Notes under the pieces: model-generated
Told to the model about the DNA's origin: nothing
The model's input: only the letters and a program-made list of their open reading frames with translations
The model's database searches: none
Source: Nocardia sp.
GTDB lineage: Bacteria; Actinomycetota; Actinomycetes; Mycobacteriales; Mycobacteriaceae
DNA: 64,000 nucleotides
Direction: 5' to 3'
NCBI RefSeq assembly: GCF_025465275.1
Contig: NZ_JAODNK010000153.1
Span: 124,001-188,000 of the forward strand
Shown here: piece after piece, positions 53,911-60,856 of the stretch
Position numbering within the stretch: the first letter of the stretch is position 1
How the letters are laid out: each line of letters begins with the position of its first letter
Translations under genes and position numbers: made by a program

Positions 53911-54702
53911 CTAAACCTGCTTGCCGAACAACAGCTTCCAGGGCATCAGGGCCGATTCCAGCTGTACCTTCAGGCTCATCTTGGATGCGCCCTTGGTGCG
54001 CTCCTCGAACCGGATCGGCACCTCCGCGATCGCGATGCCCTTCTTGACGGTCCGGTAGTTCATCTCCACCTGGAACGAGTAACCGTTGCTCTTGATGGAG
54101 GCCACGTCGATGGCGCGCAGCGTATCGGCCTTCCACGCCTTGAATCCGGCGGTGGCATCCTTCACCCCGAGCCGCAGCAGCAGATTCACGTAGAAGTTGG
54201 CCCACGCGGAGAGCGCCTTGCGGTGCCACTTCCACTCGTCGGCCGTGGAACCGCCGGGAACATACCGGGATCCGAGCACCACGCCCGCGTCGGTGGTCTG
54301 CAGCTTCTCCAGCATGGCCGGAATCACCTCGGCCGGATGCGACAGGTCGGCATCCATCTGGATGACCACATCCGCACCCTCGTCGAGCGCACGCGTAATA
54401 CCCGCGATGTAGGCCCTCCCCAGGCCGTCCTTCTCGGTGCGATGCAGCACGCTCACCACGTTCGGCAGGTCGACGGCCAGCTTGTCGGCCACCTCGCCCG
54501 TGCCGTCCGGCGAATTGTCGTCCACGACCAGCACATGCAGGTCTGCCACCGGTAGCGCGGTCAGCCGCTCCACCGCCACCGGCAGGTTCTCCCGCTCGTT
54601 GTAGGTCGGCACCACCACGGTCACCTTCAAGGGTCGCCCTCCCGCTCGATCCTCGCCCGTACGAATGCCGTACAGACGGGCACATCGCAGTTTTCTGCTC
54701 AC
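53911..54702 (-). CDS. ppm1: Polyprenol-phosphate mannose synthase (GT2)
   Basis: A 263-residue GT-A glycosyltransferase of the DPM1 class: VVVPTYNERENLP, VVDDNSPDGTGEVA, QMDADLSHPAEVIPAML, GSRYVPGGS, KDATAGFKAW and FEERTKGASKMS. It transfers mannose from GDP-mannose to polyprenol phosphate for lipoarabinomannan and protein mannosylation. It lacks the N-acyltransferase domain fused in M. tuberculosis Ppm1. The GTG at 54702 opens the frame, but GGGAGGG six bases before a TTG at 54630 suggests the shorter form starting LKVTVVVPT. The gene is bracketed by inverted intergenic repeats. Confidence 0.85.
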   Translation of the reverse strand: MSRKLRCARLYGIRTGEDRAGGRPLKVTVVVPTYNERENLPVAVERLTALPVADLHVLVVDDNSPDGTGEVADKLAVDLPNVVSVLHRTEKDGLGRAYIAGITRALDEGADVVIQMDADLSHPAEVIPAMLEKLQTTDAGVVLGSRYVPGGSTADEWKWHRKALSAWANFYVNLLLRLGVKDATAGFKAWKADTLRAIDVASIKSNGYSFQVEMNYRTVKKGIAIAEVPIRFEERTKGASKMSLKVQLESALMPWKLLFGKQV

Positions 54703-54729
54703 GGCACCTTACAACTCCGCCTCTCCGAA

Positions 54730-54845
54730 CCTTTAAGCGCCCAACTAAGAGCCGTTAAACGTCGTGCACGCGTGCCGGCGGTTGGGAGCCAACCCGATTT
54801 TGGGGGTACCCGGGGAGTTACCCCGAAACTCACGAAATCAGTCGT
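54730..54845 (+). repeat. Intergenic repeat, copy B
   Basis: CTTTAAGCGCCCAACTAAGAG, CGTGCCGGCGGTTGGGAGC, TTTTGGGGGTACCCGGGG and AGTTACCCC in order, ending AAATCAGTCG within the 3' end of the next gene. With copy A it forms an inverted pair around the mannosyltransferase gene. Confidence 0.8.
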
Positions 54846-55011
54846 CACCTTCGTCGGCCGCCTTGTTCCGCGCCCGCGCGATCTCCAAGGCCCGCTCCGC
54901 AGTGGCCTTATCGGGATACGGCCCCATCCGCCCGCCCACCCAGCACTGCTTCCCCTGCTCCGCCTTGTGATGATCGATGCAGTAGTACCACTGGTTGTCT
55001 TCCTCAGCCAT
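54838..55011 (-). CDS. Small conserved actinobacterial protein
   Basis: A 57-residue protein reading MAEEDNQWYYCIDHHKAEQG, then GRMGPYPDKATAERALE and an acidic end. The WYYC and RMGPYPDKATAE blocks are characteristic of a small protein found across Nocardia, Rhodococcus and Mycobacterium next to a tRNA cluster. It looks like a SPOR-like or zinc-binding fold, but function is unknown. No clear ribosome-binding site was identified. Confidence 0.7.
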   Translation of the reverse strand: MAEEDNQWYYCIDHHKAEQGKQCWVGGRMGPYPDKATAERALEIARARNKAADEGDD

Positions 55012-55056
55012 CGATCCAGCATCCCATCAAGATCAGAAGCTGCGGCGGTGAACACA

Positions 55057-55087
55057 CGAAAAAGGCCGCACCCTGGGGTGCGGCCTT
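55057..55087 (-). terminator. Terminator of the tRNA cluster
   Basis: A 12-bp perfect stem (AAGGCCGCACCC and complement) with a two-base loop; on the minus strand it is followed by TTTTTCGTG. Confidence 0.85.
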
Positions 55088-55094
55088 CTTGTAC

Positions 55095-55171
55095 TGGTGG
55101 CCAGAGCCGGGATCGAACCGGCGACCTTCCGCTTTTCAGGCGGACGCTCGTACCAACTGAGCTACCTGGCC
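55095..55171 (-). tRNA. tRNA-Phe (GAA)
   Basis: A complete cloverleaf with anticodon loop CTGAAAA, T-loop GGTTCGATCC and encoded CCA. Confidence 0.95.
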
Positions 55172-55206
55172 GAAGCACCCGGAACGAATGCCAAGATATA
55201 GGTCTG

Positions 55207-55280
55207 CGACCCTGACGGGACTCGAACCCGCGACCTCCGCCGTGACAGGGCGGCGCGCTAACCAGCTGCGCTACAGGGCC
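55207..55280 (-). tRNA. tRNA-Asp (GTC)
   Basis: Acceptor GGCCCTG/CAGGGTC, anticodon loop CTGTCAC, T-loop GGTTCGAGTCC. CCA is not encoded. Confidence 0.95.
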
Positions 55281-55315
55281 TTGCTTGCTCCACTACATCG
55301 GCGTTTCCACCGATG

Positions 55316-55388
55316 TACCCCCTACGGGATTCGAACCCGCGCTACCGCCTTGAAAGGGCGGCGTCCTAGGCCGCTAGACGAAGGGGGC
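55316..55388 (-). tRNA. tRNA-Glu (TTC)
   Basis: Starts GCCCCCTTCGTCTAGCGG, anticodon loop CTTTCAA, T-loop GGTTCGAATCC. CCA is not encoded. First gene of the Glu-Asp-Phe cluster. Confidence 0.95.
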
Positions 55389-55481
55389 CCGCCGGATTTC
55401 TCCGGACCGTTACACTCAACGGCTTCCGTTGGGAGCGGAGATAGCTTATGACAGCATCCGCTCTAATCCCAAATCTGCTGG

Positions 55482-56147
55482 TCAGACTCCCAAATTGAGA
55501 TCTTCCAGCCGAGCGGAGACCTTCCAGCCGACCCGCCGGAACTCCTCGGTCCACTCGGGAGTCGCGGTGGCTTCCACGATCATCTCGAGCGCCTCGGTGA
55601 ACCGCGAACGCAGATCGGTCGGACCACCCAGCACATCGGCGATATAGCGCTGGCCCGCCAGGGCCGCCGCCAGCGTGCGGGTGAAGCGATCGGTATCGGT
55701 GTCGCCGCGCAACTGTTTGTGTTCGGTGGCGCGCACCGCGAGCAGCCGGATCGACCGCCCGAGAATGCGGCCGCCACCGGCCTGGATGTCACGGTAGAAC
55801 TCCGGCTCGATAATGAGCCGGAACTCGGCCTGGATGATGATGTCGTTCTCCAGCCGCAGGGCGATCTCGTCGATCATGCCGTGCAGCACGTCCAGGGGTC
55901 CGAGATCCCCTCTGCCGAGCCATCTTTCAGTGGATACGCGGTAGCGGTCCACAGCCGCTTCCAAGACCGCGCGAGCCAGGTCCTCCTTGGAGTCGAAGTG
56001 AAAGTACATGGCGCCCTTGGTGGCGCGTGAACCTTCCAATATGCGGTTGAGCGATGCAGCGGCATAGCCGCTCTTCCCGAACTCAACGGCGGCGGACCGA
56101 ATGATCGCCGCGCGTGTCCGGCGGGCCCGCTCTTGCTGCCGTGCCAT
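55482..56147 (-). CDS. TetR regulator, gamma-butyrolactone-receptor (ScbR/ArpA) type
   Basis: A 221-residue protein. The HTH runs RTRAAIIRSAAVEFGKSGYAAASLNRILEGSRATKGAMYFHFDSKEDLARAVLE, the diagnostic form of autoregulator receptors such as ScbR and ArpA. The C-terminal domain keeps the family's ligand-pocket pattern (GMIDEIALRLENDIIIQAEFRLIIE). It probably binds a butyrolactone- or butenolide-type signal. No synthase gene (AfsA type) lies within the window. It reads away from an A/T-rich upstream island. Confidence 0.85.
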   Translation of the reverse strand: MARQQERARRTRAAIIRSAAVEFGKSGYAAASLNRILEGSRATKGAMYFHFDSKEDLARAVLEAAVDRYRVSTERWLGRGDLGPLDVLHGMIDEIALRLENDIIIQAEFRLIIEPEFYRDIQAGGGRILGRSIRLLAVRATEHKQLRGDTDTDRFTRTLAAALAGQRYIADVLGGPTDLRSRFTEALEMIVEATATPEWTEEFRRVGWKVSARLEDLNLGV

Positions 56148-57241
56148 GCTCGAAACGCCTCCGAAGCTAGCTACCGCCGCTGACTACCCCTGGAGTTCCA
56201 TAGGGCGCCCTCGACGCAAAGTTACGTGTCTTTCAAATACTTCAAAACGGGCTTCGCCCGAATTACCAAACTTTTGGTACGAAAAAGCGCGAAAAACTTG
56301 AAACACACCAACTGGTATAGTTTTTCCCGCCCGGGTGCGCCGCAGGGGGTGCGCACCCGGGCGTTCTCGTCGTCTGGATCCGCCTCCCGCAGCCTGATCT
56401 ATTGGAGCCGCGATCGGCCGGAACCGCTCGCGACACGTTCGGGCACTTCAACGATAAGCCGAATCCCGTGCTGCCGGGGCAATCCCGGTTCTTCAGGAAT
56501 TCACCAGTCGGTCACCGTACCCGGAATGCGCACCCTGCGTGAGGTGTACCGGAGAGTCAGTTAGCCAGCATGCCCCCTATCGAAAGCCGCAATTCCCCAG
56601 CTAACGGCTGGGTGAATGGTCCGAAAAGACGAATTCGCCCATATCCCACGGATGTTCGGCATACCGGCCACATCCGCGGCACCCACCCCGGCCCACGCGG
56701 CATCACCACCGGCCCGACGCCGCCAACCCGGCGCCGGTGCTACCCGGTCCCCACCCTCTGCACCAAAATGCTTGCCACACATCACCATTGGATGATATTC
56801 ACAACCAGGCGAATCGAAACAATCTGAGTGGCAAGGCGATTGCCCCGGAGCAGTACAGCGCGGGTTCCGGCGTGCGCCGGCCCCCGTCCGCCGCCCCCGG
56901 GCGGAGGCGGGTCGCACCCCTCGTCCGGCCCACGCCTCCGCCCCCGGCGCGCGGGCCCACTCCGTCACAGTCCCCACCGACCGGTCCGAACCCTCACAGC
57001 CCTCCATGGTCCCCCTGCGACCCCATCCCATTCCGCCGAAGCGCGAGCGATCGGCACAGCGCGTCAGCCGATCGGCACGGCGCGTCACCCGCCCGAGAAC
57101 CGCGACACGCGCGCAACGCCCGCCAACCAGGCCGACACGCCCCGCGCAAACCGGCATGACCAGCGCAAACACGCCCTGCCGGAACACAATCGGATACTCG
57201 TTTAACACTTGGGCGGGTGAACCACTAAACTGACCGACCGC
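56148..57241. other. Long gap without a supported gene
   Basis: The first part (56220-56325) is an A/T-rich island containing TATAGT followed by a 13-bp hairpin (56328-56363). The remainder is very GC-rich; its open frames lack ribosome-binding sites and family matches. A 21-bp direct repeat (two copies, 19 of 21 identical) lies at 57048-57089, just before the tRNA-Lys promoter (TAAACT at 57226). Confidence 0.45.
56328..56363 (+). other. Strong hairpin downstream of TATAGT
   Basis: CGCCCGGGTGCGC and its complement, with a ten-base loop, start 12 bases after a good -10 sequence (TATAGT, 56316-56321). It could be a small RNA or an attenuator; it has no downstream T-run and no associated gene. 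Confidence 0.35.
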
Positions 57242-57284
57242 GCCCCTATAGCTCAGTTGGTAGAGCTACGGACTTTTAATCCGC
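57242..57284 (+). pseudogene. 5' half of chromosomal tRNA-Lys (TTT) at the attachment site
   Basis: GCCCCTATAGCTCAGTTGG, the D-arm and the anticodon arm ACGGACTTTTAATCCG are intact, then the sequence stops resembling tRNA: no T-arm or complementary acceptor end follows. This is the expected left junction (attL) of an element that recombined at the anticodon loop. The missing 3' half should be at the element's other end, outside this window. Confidence 0.75.
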
Positions 57285-57322
57285 GAGTTTCACCGCATCT
57301 ACCTGCGGGAACGTTAGAATCA

Positions 57323-57340
57323 TGGGGCAATCCTGGGGCA
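57323..57340 (+). other. Candidate integrase arm site, left pair
   Basis: TGGGGCA at 57323-57329 and again at 57334-57340, spaced 11 bp. The inverted pair TGCCCCA occurs at 57480-57486 and 57491-57497 with the same spacing. Confidence 0.4.
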
Positions 57341-57351
57341 CAGACAGCAAC

Positions 57352-57373
57352 AGGGGCACCCGTAGGTGCCCCT
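57352..57373 (-). terminator. Hairpin downstream of element tRNA-Lys
   Basis: AGGGGCACC-loop-GGTGCCCCT, 12 bases beyond the 3' end of the tRNA-Lys on its strand. Confidence 0.55.
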
Positions 57374-57384
57374 GAATCGTGTTG

Positions 57385-57457
57385 TGCCCCCTGTAGGACT
57401 CGAACCTACGACCTAGTGATTAAAAGTCACCAGCTCTACCAACTGAGCTAAAGGGGC
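57385..57457 (-). tRNA. tRNA-Lys (TTT) carried by the integrative element
   Basis: A complete 73-nt cloverleaf: acceptor GCCCCTT/AGGGGGC, anticodon loop CTTTTAA, T-loop GGTTCGAGTCC. CCA is not encoded. It differs from the broken chromosomal copy in the anticodon stem (GGTGA instead of ACGGA), so it is not a simple duplication; it probably replaces the lost host tRNA. Confidence 0.9.
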
Positions 57458-57479
57458 TTAGCGGGGACAGACTACAACA

Positions 57480-57497
57480 TGCCCCACGCCTGCCCCA
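57480..57497 (-). other. Candidate integrase arm site, right pair
   Basis: TGCCCCA at 57480-57486 and 57491-57497, 11 bp apart, inverted relative to the left pair and located just before the integrase gene. Confidence 0.4.
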
Positions 57498-57524
57498 CAT
57501 CGTTATCGATGGAGGACGACCGAG

Positions 57525-58637
57525 ATGGCATGGGCCGAGAAACTTCCCAGCGGCCGCTACAGCGGTGTCTACCGCGACGCCACAGGCGCGAAGAGCCGCC
57601 TTCCCGGGACCTATGCCCGGAAAGAGGAGGCGAAGCGGCAGGCGGCGGCACAAGAAGTGGGCGAGCGAGATACGCCGACGCCGCGCGAGGCGAAGACGCT
57701 CACTTGGGGCGAGTGGGAGAAACGGTGGCAGGCCGCTCGGATTGTGGTGAAGAGCACAGACCGCTCCGACCAAGGTCGGCTCCGCGACCACGTTCGCCCG
57801 CGGTGGCAGAAGACTCCTCTCCGGGACATCACGCCCGATGTCATCCAGCAGTGGGTGACAGACCTCTCGAAGGCAGGCATGGCCGCGTCGACGGTCGCCA
57901 AGTGCTACTACCTCCTGAGCTCGTCCATGAAGGCGGCTCAACGCGCCAGGGTGGTCACAGTCAACCCATGCAAGGGCATCACGCTCCCGAAAGCAGGCCC
58001 GATGCCCGACCGATATTTGGACAGCAGCGAAGTTTCAGCAATTGATGCTTCGTTGTCCGAATTCGACAAGCTGGTCGTGGGTGTACTGCTCGGCACCGGC
58101 ATGCGGCTAGGCGAGGCGATGGGCCTGCACTGGGAGAACGTGGACCTCAAGCGTCGATTGGTGTCGATCGAATGGTCGTACGACCCGGTTGCGCAGGATA
58201 TGAAGGATCCGAAGGACCATGAACGCCGGAGCATCCCGATCGGTGCGACGCTGACCAAGTTGCTCGACAGCCACCTTTCGCAAGTCGGCATTGGCAAGCG
58301 TGCACCTGCACCGGTCAGCTACCCCCGGAATGCCCATGTGCACACCGGACTGGTCCTCGCGCACACAGAAGGTCGGCCGTTCGACCCGTCCAATCTGCGG
58401 ACCCGTTTCGACGCCTCGGTTCGAATCGCATATGTCGGCAAGGGCCGGGGACGCCATCAGATCGGACACGTCCGCCTTCACGATCTGCGGCACACCTACG
58501 CCAGCCGACTACTGGAGCATGGGGTCCCGATCCACGAGGTCTCGCGGTTGCTCGGCCACGCCAGCATCTCCACTACCCAGCGGTATGCACACCGGGCAAA
58601 GACGCAATGGGACCAGGTTCGAGACGCCCTCGGGTGA
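57525..58637 (+). CDS. int: Tyrosine-type integrase
   Basis: A 370-residue site-specific recombinase. An N-terminal arm-binding domain (about 1-60), a SAM-like core-binding domain (about 65-160) and the catalytic domain with GTGMRLGEA (Arg I, about residue 193), HDLRHTYAS (HxxR, about 318), LLGHAS and TQRYAHR (nucleophile Tyr, about 353). All catalytic residues are intact. GGAGG lies nine bases before the ATG. It sits 70 bases from a tRNA-Lys and reads into the element. Confidence 0.93.
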   Translation: MAWAEKLPSGRYSGVYRDATGAKSRLPGTYARKEEAKRQAAAQEVGERDTPTPREAKTLTWGEWEKRWQAARIVVKSTDRSDQGRLRDHVRPRWQKTPLRDITPDVIQQWVTDLSKAGMAASTVAKCYYLLSSSMKAAQRARVVTVNPCKGITLPKAGPMPDRYLDSSEVSAIDASLSEFDKLVVGVLLGTGMRLGEAMGLHWENVDLKRRLVSIEWSYDPVAQDMKDPKDHERRSIPIGATLTKLLDSHLSQVGIGKRAPAPVSYPRNAHVHTGLVLAHTEGRPFDPSNLRTRFDASVRIAYVGKGRGRHQIGHVRLHDLRHTYASRLLEHGVPIHEVSRLLGHASISTTQRYAHRAKTQWDQVRDALG

Positions 58638-58679
58638 GATCGTCAAGCCCACGGCCACATCCGGCGCGCCGAAAACGCT

Positions 58680-58898
58680 ACTCATCACCAGATCGGCCTC
58701 GATCGCACGATCCGGATTTTTCCGGTCCGGGATGAAGCACCCAGAAATCGCTACCCCCGGGATCAGATGCTGGCCCTGCCAGGTCCGCATCCACTTCACA
58801 ACCTGCTCTTCGGTGGCACTCGGCAACGACCGATCGGCATTCAATATCAGCACGACGAACCCCCCGGGATCCTGGACCGTATCGAATTCGACACCCAT
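58680..58898 (-). pseudogene. N-terminal fragment of a NERD-domain protein
   Basis: From ATG 58898, ILNADRSLPSATEEQVVKWM and VAISGCFIPDRKNPDRAIEADLVM resemble the start of actinobacterial NERD (nuclease-related) proteins. Similarity stops at about residue 72, before the usual VEVKG motif; the frame then runs on antisense to the integrase gene. It looks like a remnant cut by integration of the element. Confidence 0.5.
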
Positions 58899-59500
58899 TC
58901 AACGATATCCGCGCCCACCGACCGATATGAGCTAGTACGGTCCAATAGTTACCTCTACCAGCATCTTTCACCGGTACGAATGGCGGGTATTTCGCCGCGA
59001 ATCGGTGGCCCGTTCGTCGACAATCATCGGGCCGCCACTACCCTCTCGCTCGATAGTTGCTATCTAGATGCCACTGAGTTGCTATCTGGGGCAGCAGATT
59101 CGGACTCGGTAGCGATCTCGCTAACCCGAATACCGAAGTAGGCCAACACAAGTCCCGCAGGACAGACCTTGCGATTCCTGCTGCGGACCGCCGCGTGGGC
59201 GGGTTCTTTGCCCCTGGGTGGTGGCGCTTGCGCCAACACCGGGCAGGCCACCGGCCTGCCCCTTAAAGCCTGCTCTTCTCGCGCAGAGGCTCGCGGGTCA
59301 AGGGTGGCGCTTGCGCCATCGGCTTGCCGACGCCGTAGGCGCCCTTGAGGCGTGAGGGGCGCGGGAACACAATGCAGGCGCCACCACCCAGGGGCACACG
59401 GCCGCCAGGCCGTGCAAGCTCTTCCGCGGGCTCCGACCGCGCACCCACACACACTTGCCGTCACACGCGCTACGCCGCTGCAGCCCGCACATAGCCGCGT
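58899..59500. other. Non-coding element DNA with repeated motifs
   Basis: AGTTGCTATCT occurs at 59055-59065 and 59077-59087 (22 bp apart), the first within GATAGTTGCTATC, a near palindrome; operator-like. The 14-bp palindrome TGGCGCTTGCGCCA occurs at 59222-59235 and 59305-59318. GGGCAGGCC-ACC-GGCCTGCCC forms a hairpin at 59241-59261. No supported gene. Confidence 0.5.
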
Positions 59501-59688
59501 GCTCTAGACAGATACATGCATGCACGAGTCGACCAGCTGGAAGCGCCGCCGAAGGCAAGGCGATCCGTATGCCAACCCAGCCCACTCGCTAACTTTCCGA
59601 CAGCTACCCAACGCAACCACTTCTTTTTCTCTTTTTCTCTTTACCACCACACCAACTCTCTCTTACTTCTTCTTTTTGATTTTTGATT

Positions 59689-59769
59689 ACTCCCCACCCC
59701 CACCCAATCCGACATCTCGTTGAACACGAAGTGGGCGATGAGATGTCGGATTGGGTGGGGGTGGGGAGT
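59689..59769. repeat. Perfect 30-bp inverted repeat beside a pyrimidine tract
   Basis: Arms 59689-59718 (starting ACTCCCCACCCCCACCCAAT) and 59740-59769 are exact complements with a 21-base loop. The left flank (about 59610-59690) is almost all C/T on the + strand with T5 and T4 runs. A second hairpin (GCCCTGAGC-CCCA-GCTCAGGGC) follows at 59783-59804. The set-up is typical of replication or transfer origins of plasmid-like elements. Confidence 0.8.
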
Positions 59770-60149
59770 GAGCGAAAATCATGCCCTGAGCCCCAGCTCA
59801 GGGCTAGTTGGTGTAGTGGTCCGGTGGCGCGAAAACCCCGCACCTCCTTGTATGCCTGATTCGCGGGTTTCTCGCGCGTTTTTCGCGCCGTCGATCACGT
59901 CAAGATCGACTCCGATCCGCCGATGCCGTGACACGAGCAGGGCCCTTCCTCGGCCGGACAGTGTGTACCCGGTCACCGGGTTGTTCAAGGGCGCTCCTGC
60001 GTCGCGTCGCCTACGGCGATGGCCTGCGGCCACCCTTGAGCAACCCACTGTCCGGGCACGAAAAGCCTTCGGAGGAAGGGGCCGGGGAACATTCAGGTGG
60101 TGAGCCGAAGGCCGGACCACGGGCAGCCGAAAGACTGTGAACACGACAA

Positions 60150-60182
60150 AGCCCCCAGCCCGTTCGGAACGGGCTAGGGGCT
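60150..60182 (-). terminator. Terminator of the leftward element operon
   Basis: A 15-bp stem (AGCCCCTAGCCCGTT on the minus strand, one mismatch) followed on that strand by TTTGTCGTGTT, 22 bases after the stop of the last gene. Confidence 0.85.
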
Positions 60183-60203
60183 CGAAGGCCGCGGGGATCT
60201 CGG

Positions 60204-60653
60204 CTATGTGGCGGGTGCGATATAGCCGCCCATGTCGTAGATGCGGCCGTAACCACCGCCCTCGACCGGGCCGATGTAGAGCAGGCCGTCGATCCTCCCG
60301 CCGATCGCGATTCCGCCGGCGCGGGCGCGGCGCACACCCGCGCTGATGGCCCGCTGGATATCGCGGTCCAGGGTGATCGCACGCAACCCGTCGTCCTGAT
60401 CATCGGCGCGGGCGTCGGTTTCGAGGATGAGCTGCGAATCGATCACCGGGTCACCGCCCGCAGCGACCATCGGTTTGCGGTTGACCCAGAACAAGGGCTG
60501 CCCCTGGCTGTTGTGGCGGTGGCGGCGCACAACCGAGACGATCTCGCCGGTCACCCCGTCGCCGGGCTGTACGTCCTTGCCGAACGGGTTCCGGGCACCG
60601 GTGCCCATCAGCTCGGCGTTGATCTGGTCCAGGTCGGTCAATGCGTTGGTCAT
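60204..60653 (-). CDS. Element protein of unknown function
   Basis: A 149-residue soluble protein beginning MTNALTDLDQINAELMGTGA, with a central VQPGDGVTGEIVSVVRRHRHNSQGQPLFW beta-rich region that looks like an OB-fold, and a Gly-rich C-terminus. A single-strand DNA-binding role is conceivable but unproven. ATG 60653 has GGAGG seven bases upstream. It is the last gene of the leftward operon, separated from the DUF2637 gene by 203 bases. Confidence 0.65.
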   Translation of the reverse strand: MTNALTDLDQINAELMGTGARNPFGKDVQPGDGVTGEIVSVVRRHRHNSQGQPLFWVNRKPMVAAGGDPVIDSQLILETDARADDQDDGLRAITLDRDIQRAISAGVRRARAGGIAIGGRIDGLLYIGPVEGGGYGRIYDMGGYIAPAT

Positions 60654-60856
60654 GATGTCCTCCATGTGAGTGAGAAATGCTGTGGTGAAGGGGAATTGAA
60701 GGGGCAGGCTCGCTGCCTGCCCTTCAGGGCTCCTGCTCTGCGGGTGGTGCGAGGCTCGCGGGTCAGAGGGTTCTCGATCGCGCAGCGACGCCTTCGGCGC
60801 CCTTGACGCGGGAGAAACACCGCCCGATACGCTCCCGAACCACCCTCGGCAGTCGG
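60654..60856. other. Element spacer with degenerate repeat
   Basis: Contains a hairpin GGGCAGGC-TCGCT-GCCTGCCC (60702-60722) and a GAGGCTCGCGGGTCA...GACGCC-GGCGCCCTTGA string that is a degenerate copy of 59285-59350. No supported gene. Confidence 0.45.

Noticed and set aside
56561..57208. Open frame in the GC-rich gap before the tRNA-Lys half
   Set aside because: No ribosome-binding site, low-complexity composition and no family match.
59060..59464. Open frame on the minus strand of the element gap
   Set aside because: Composition is Arg/Pro/Ala-rich over palindromic repeats; more likely non-coding.
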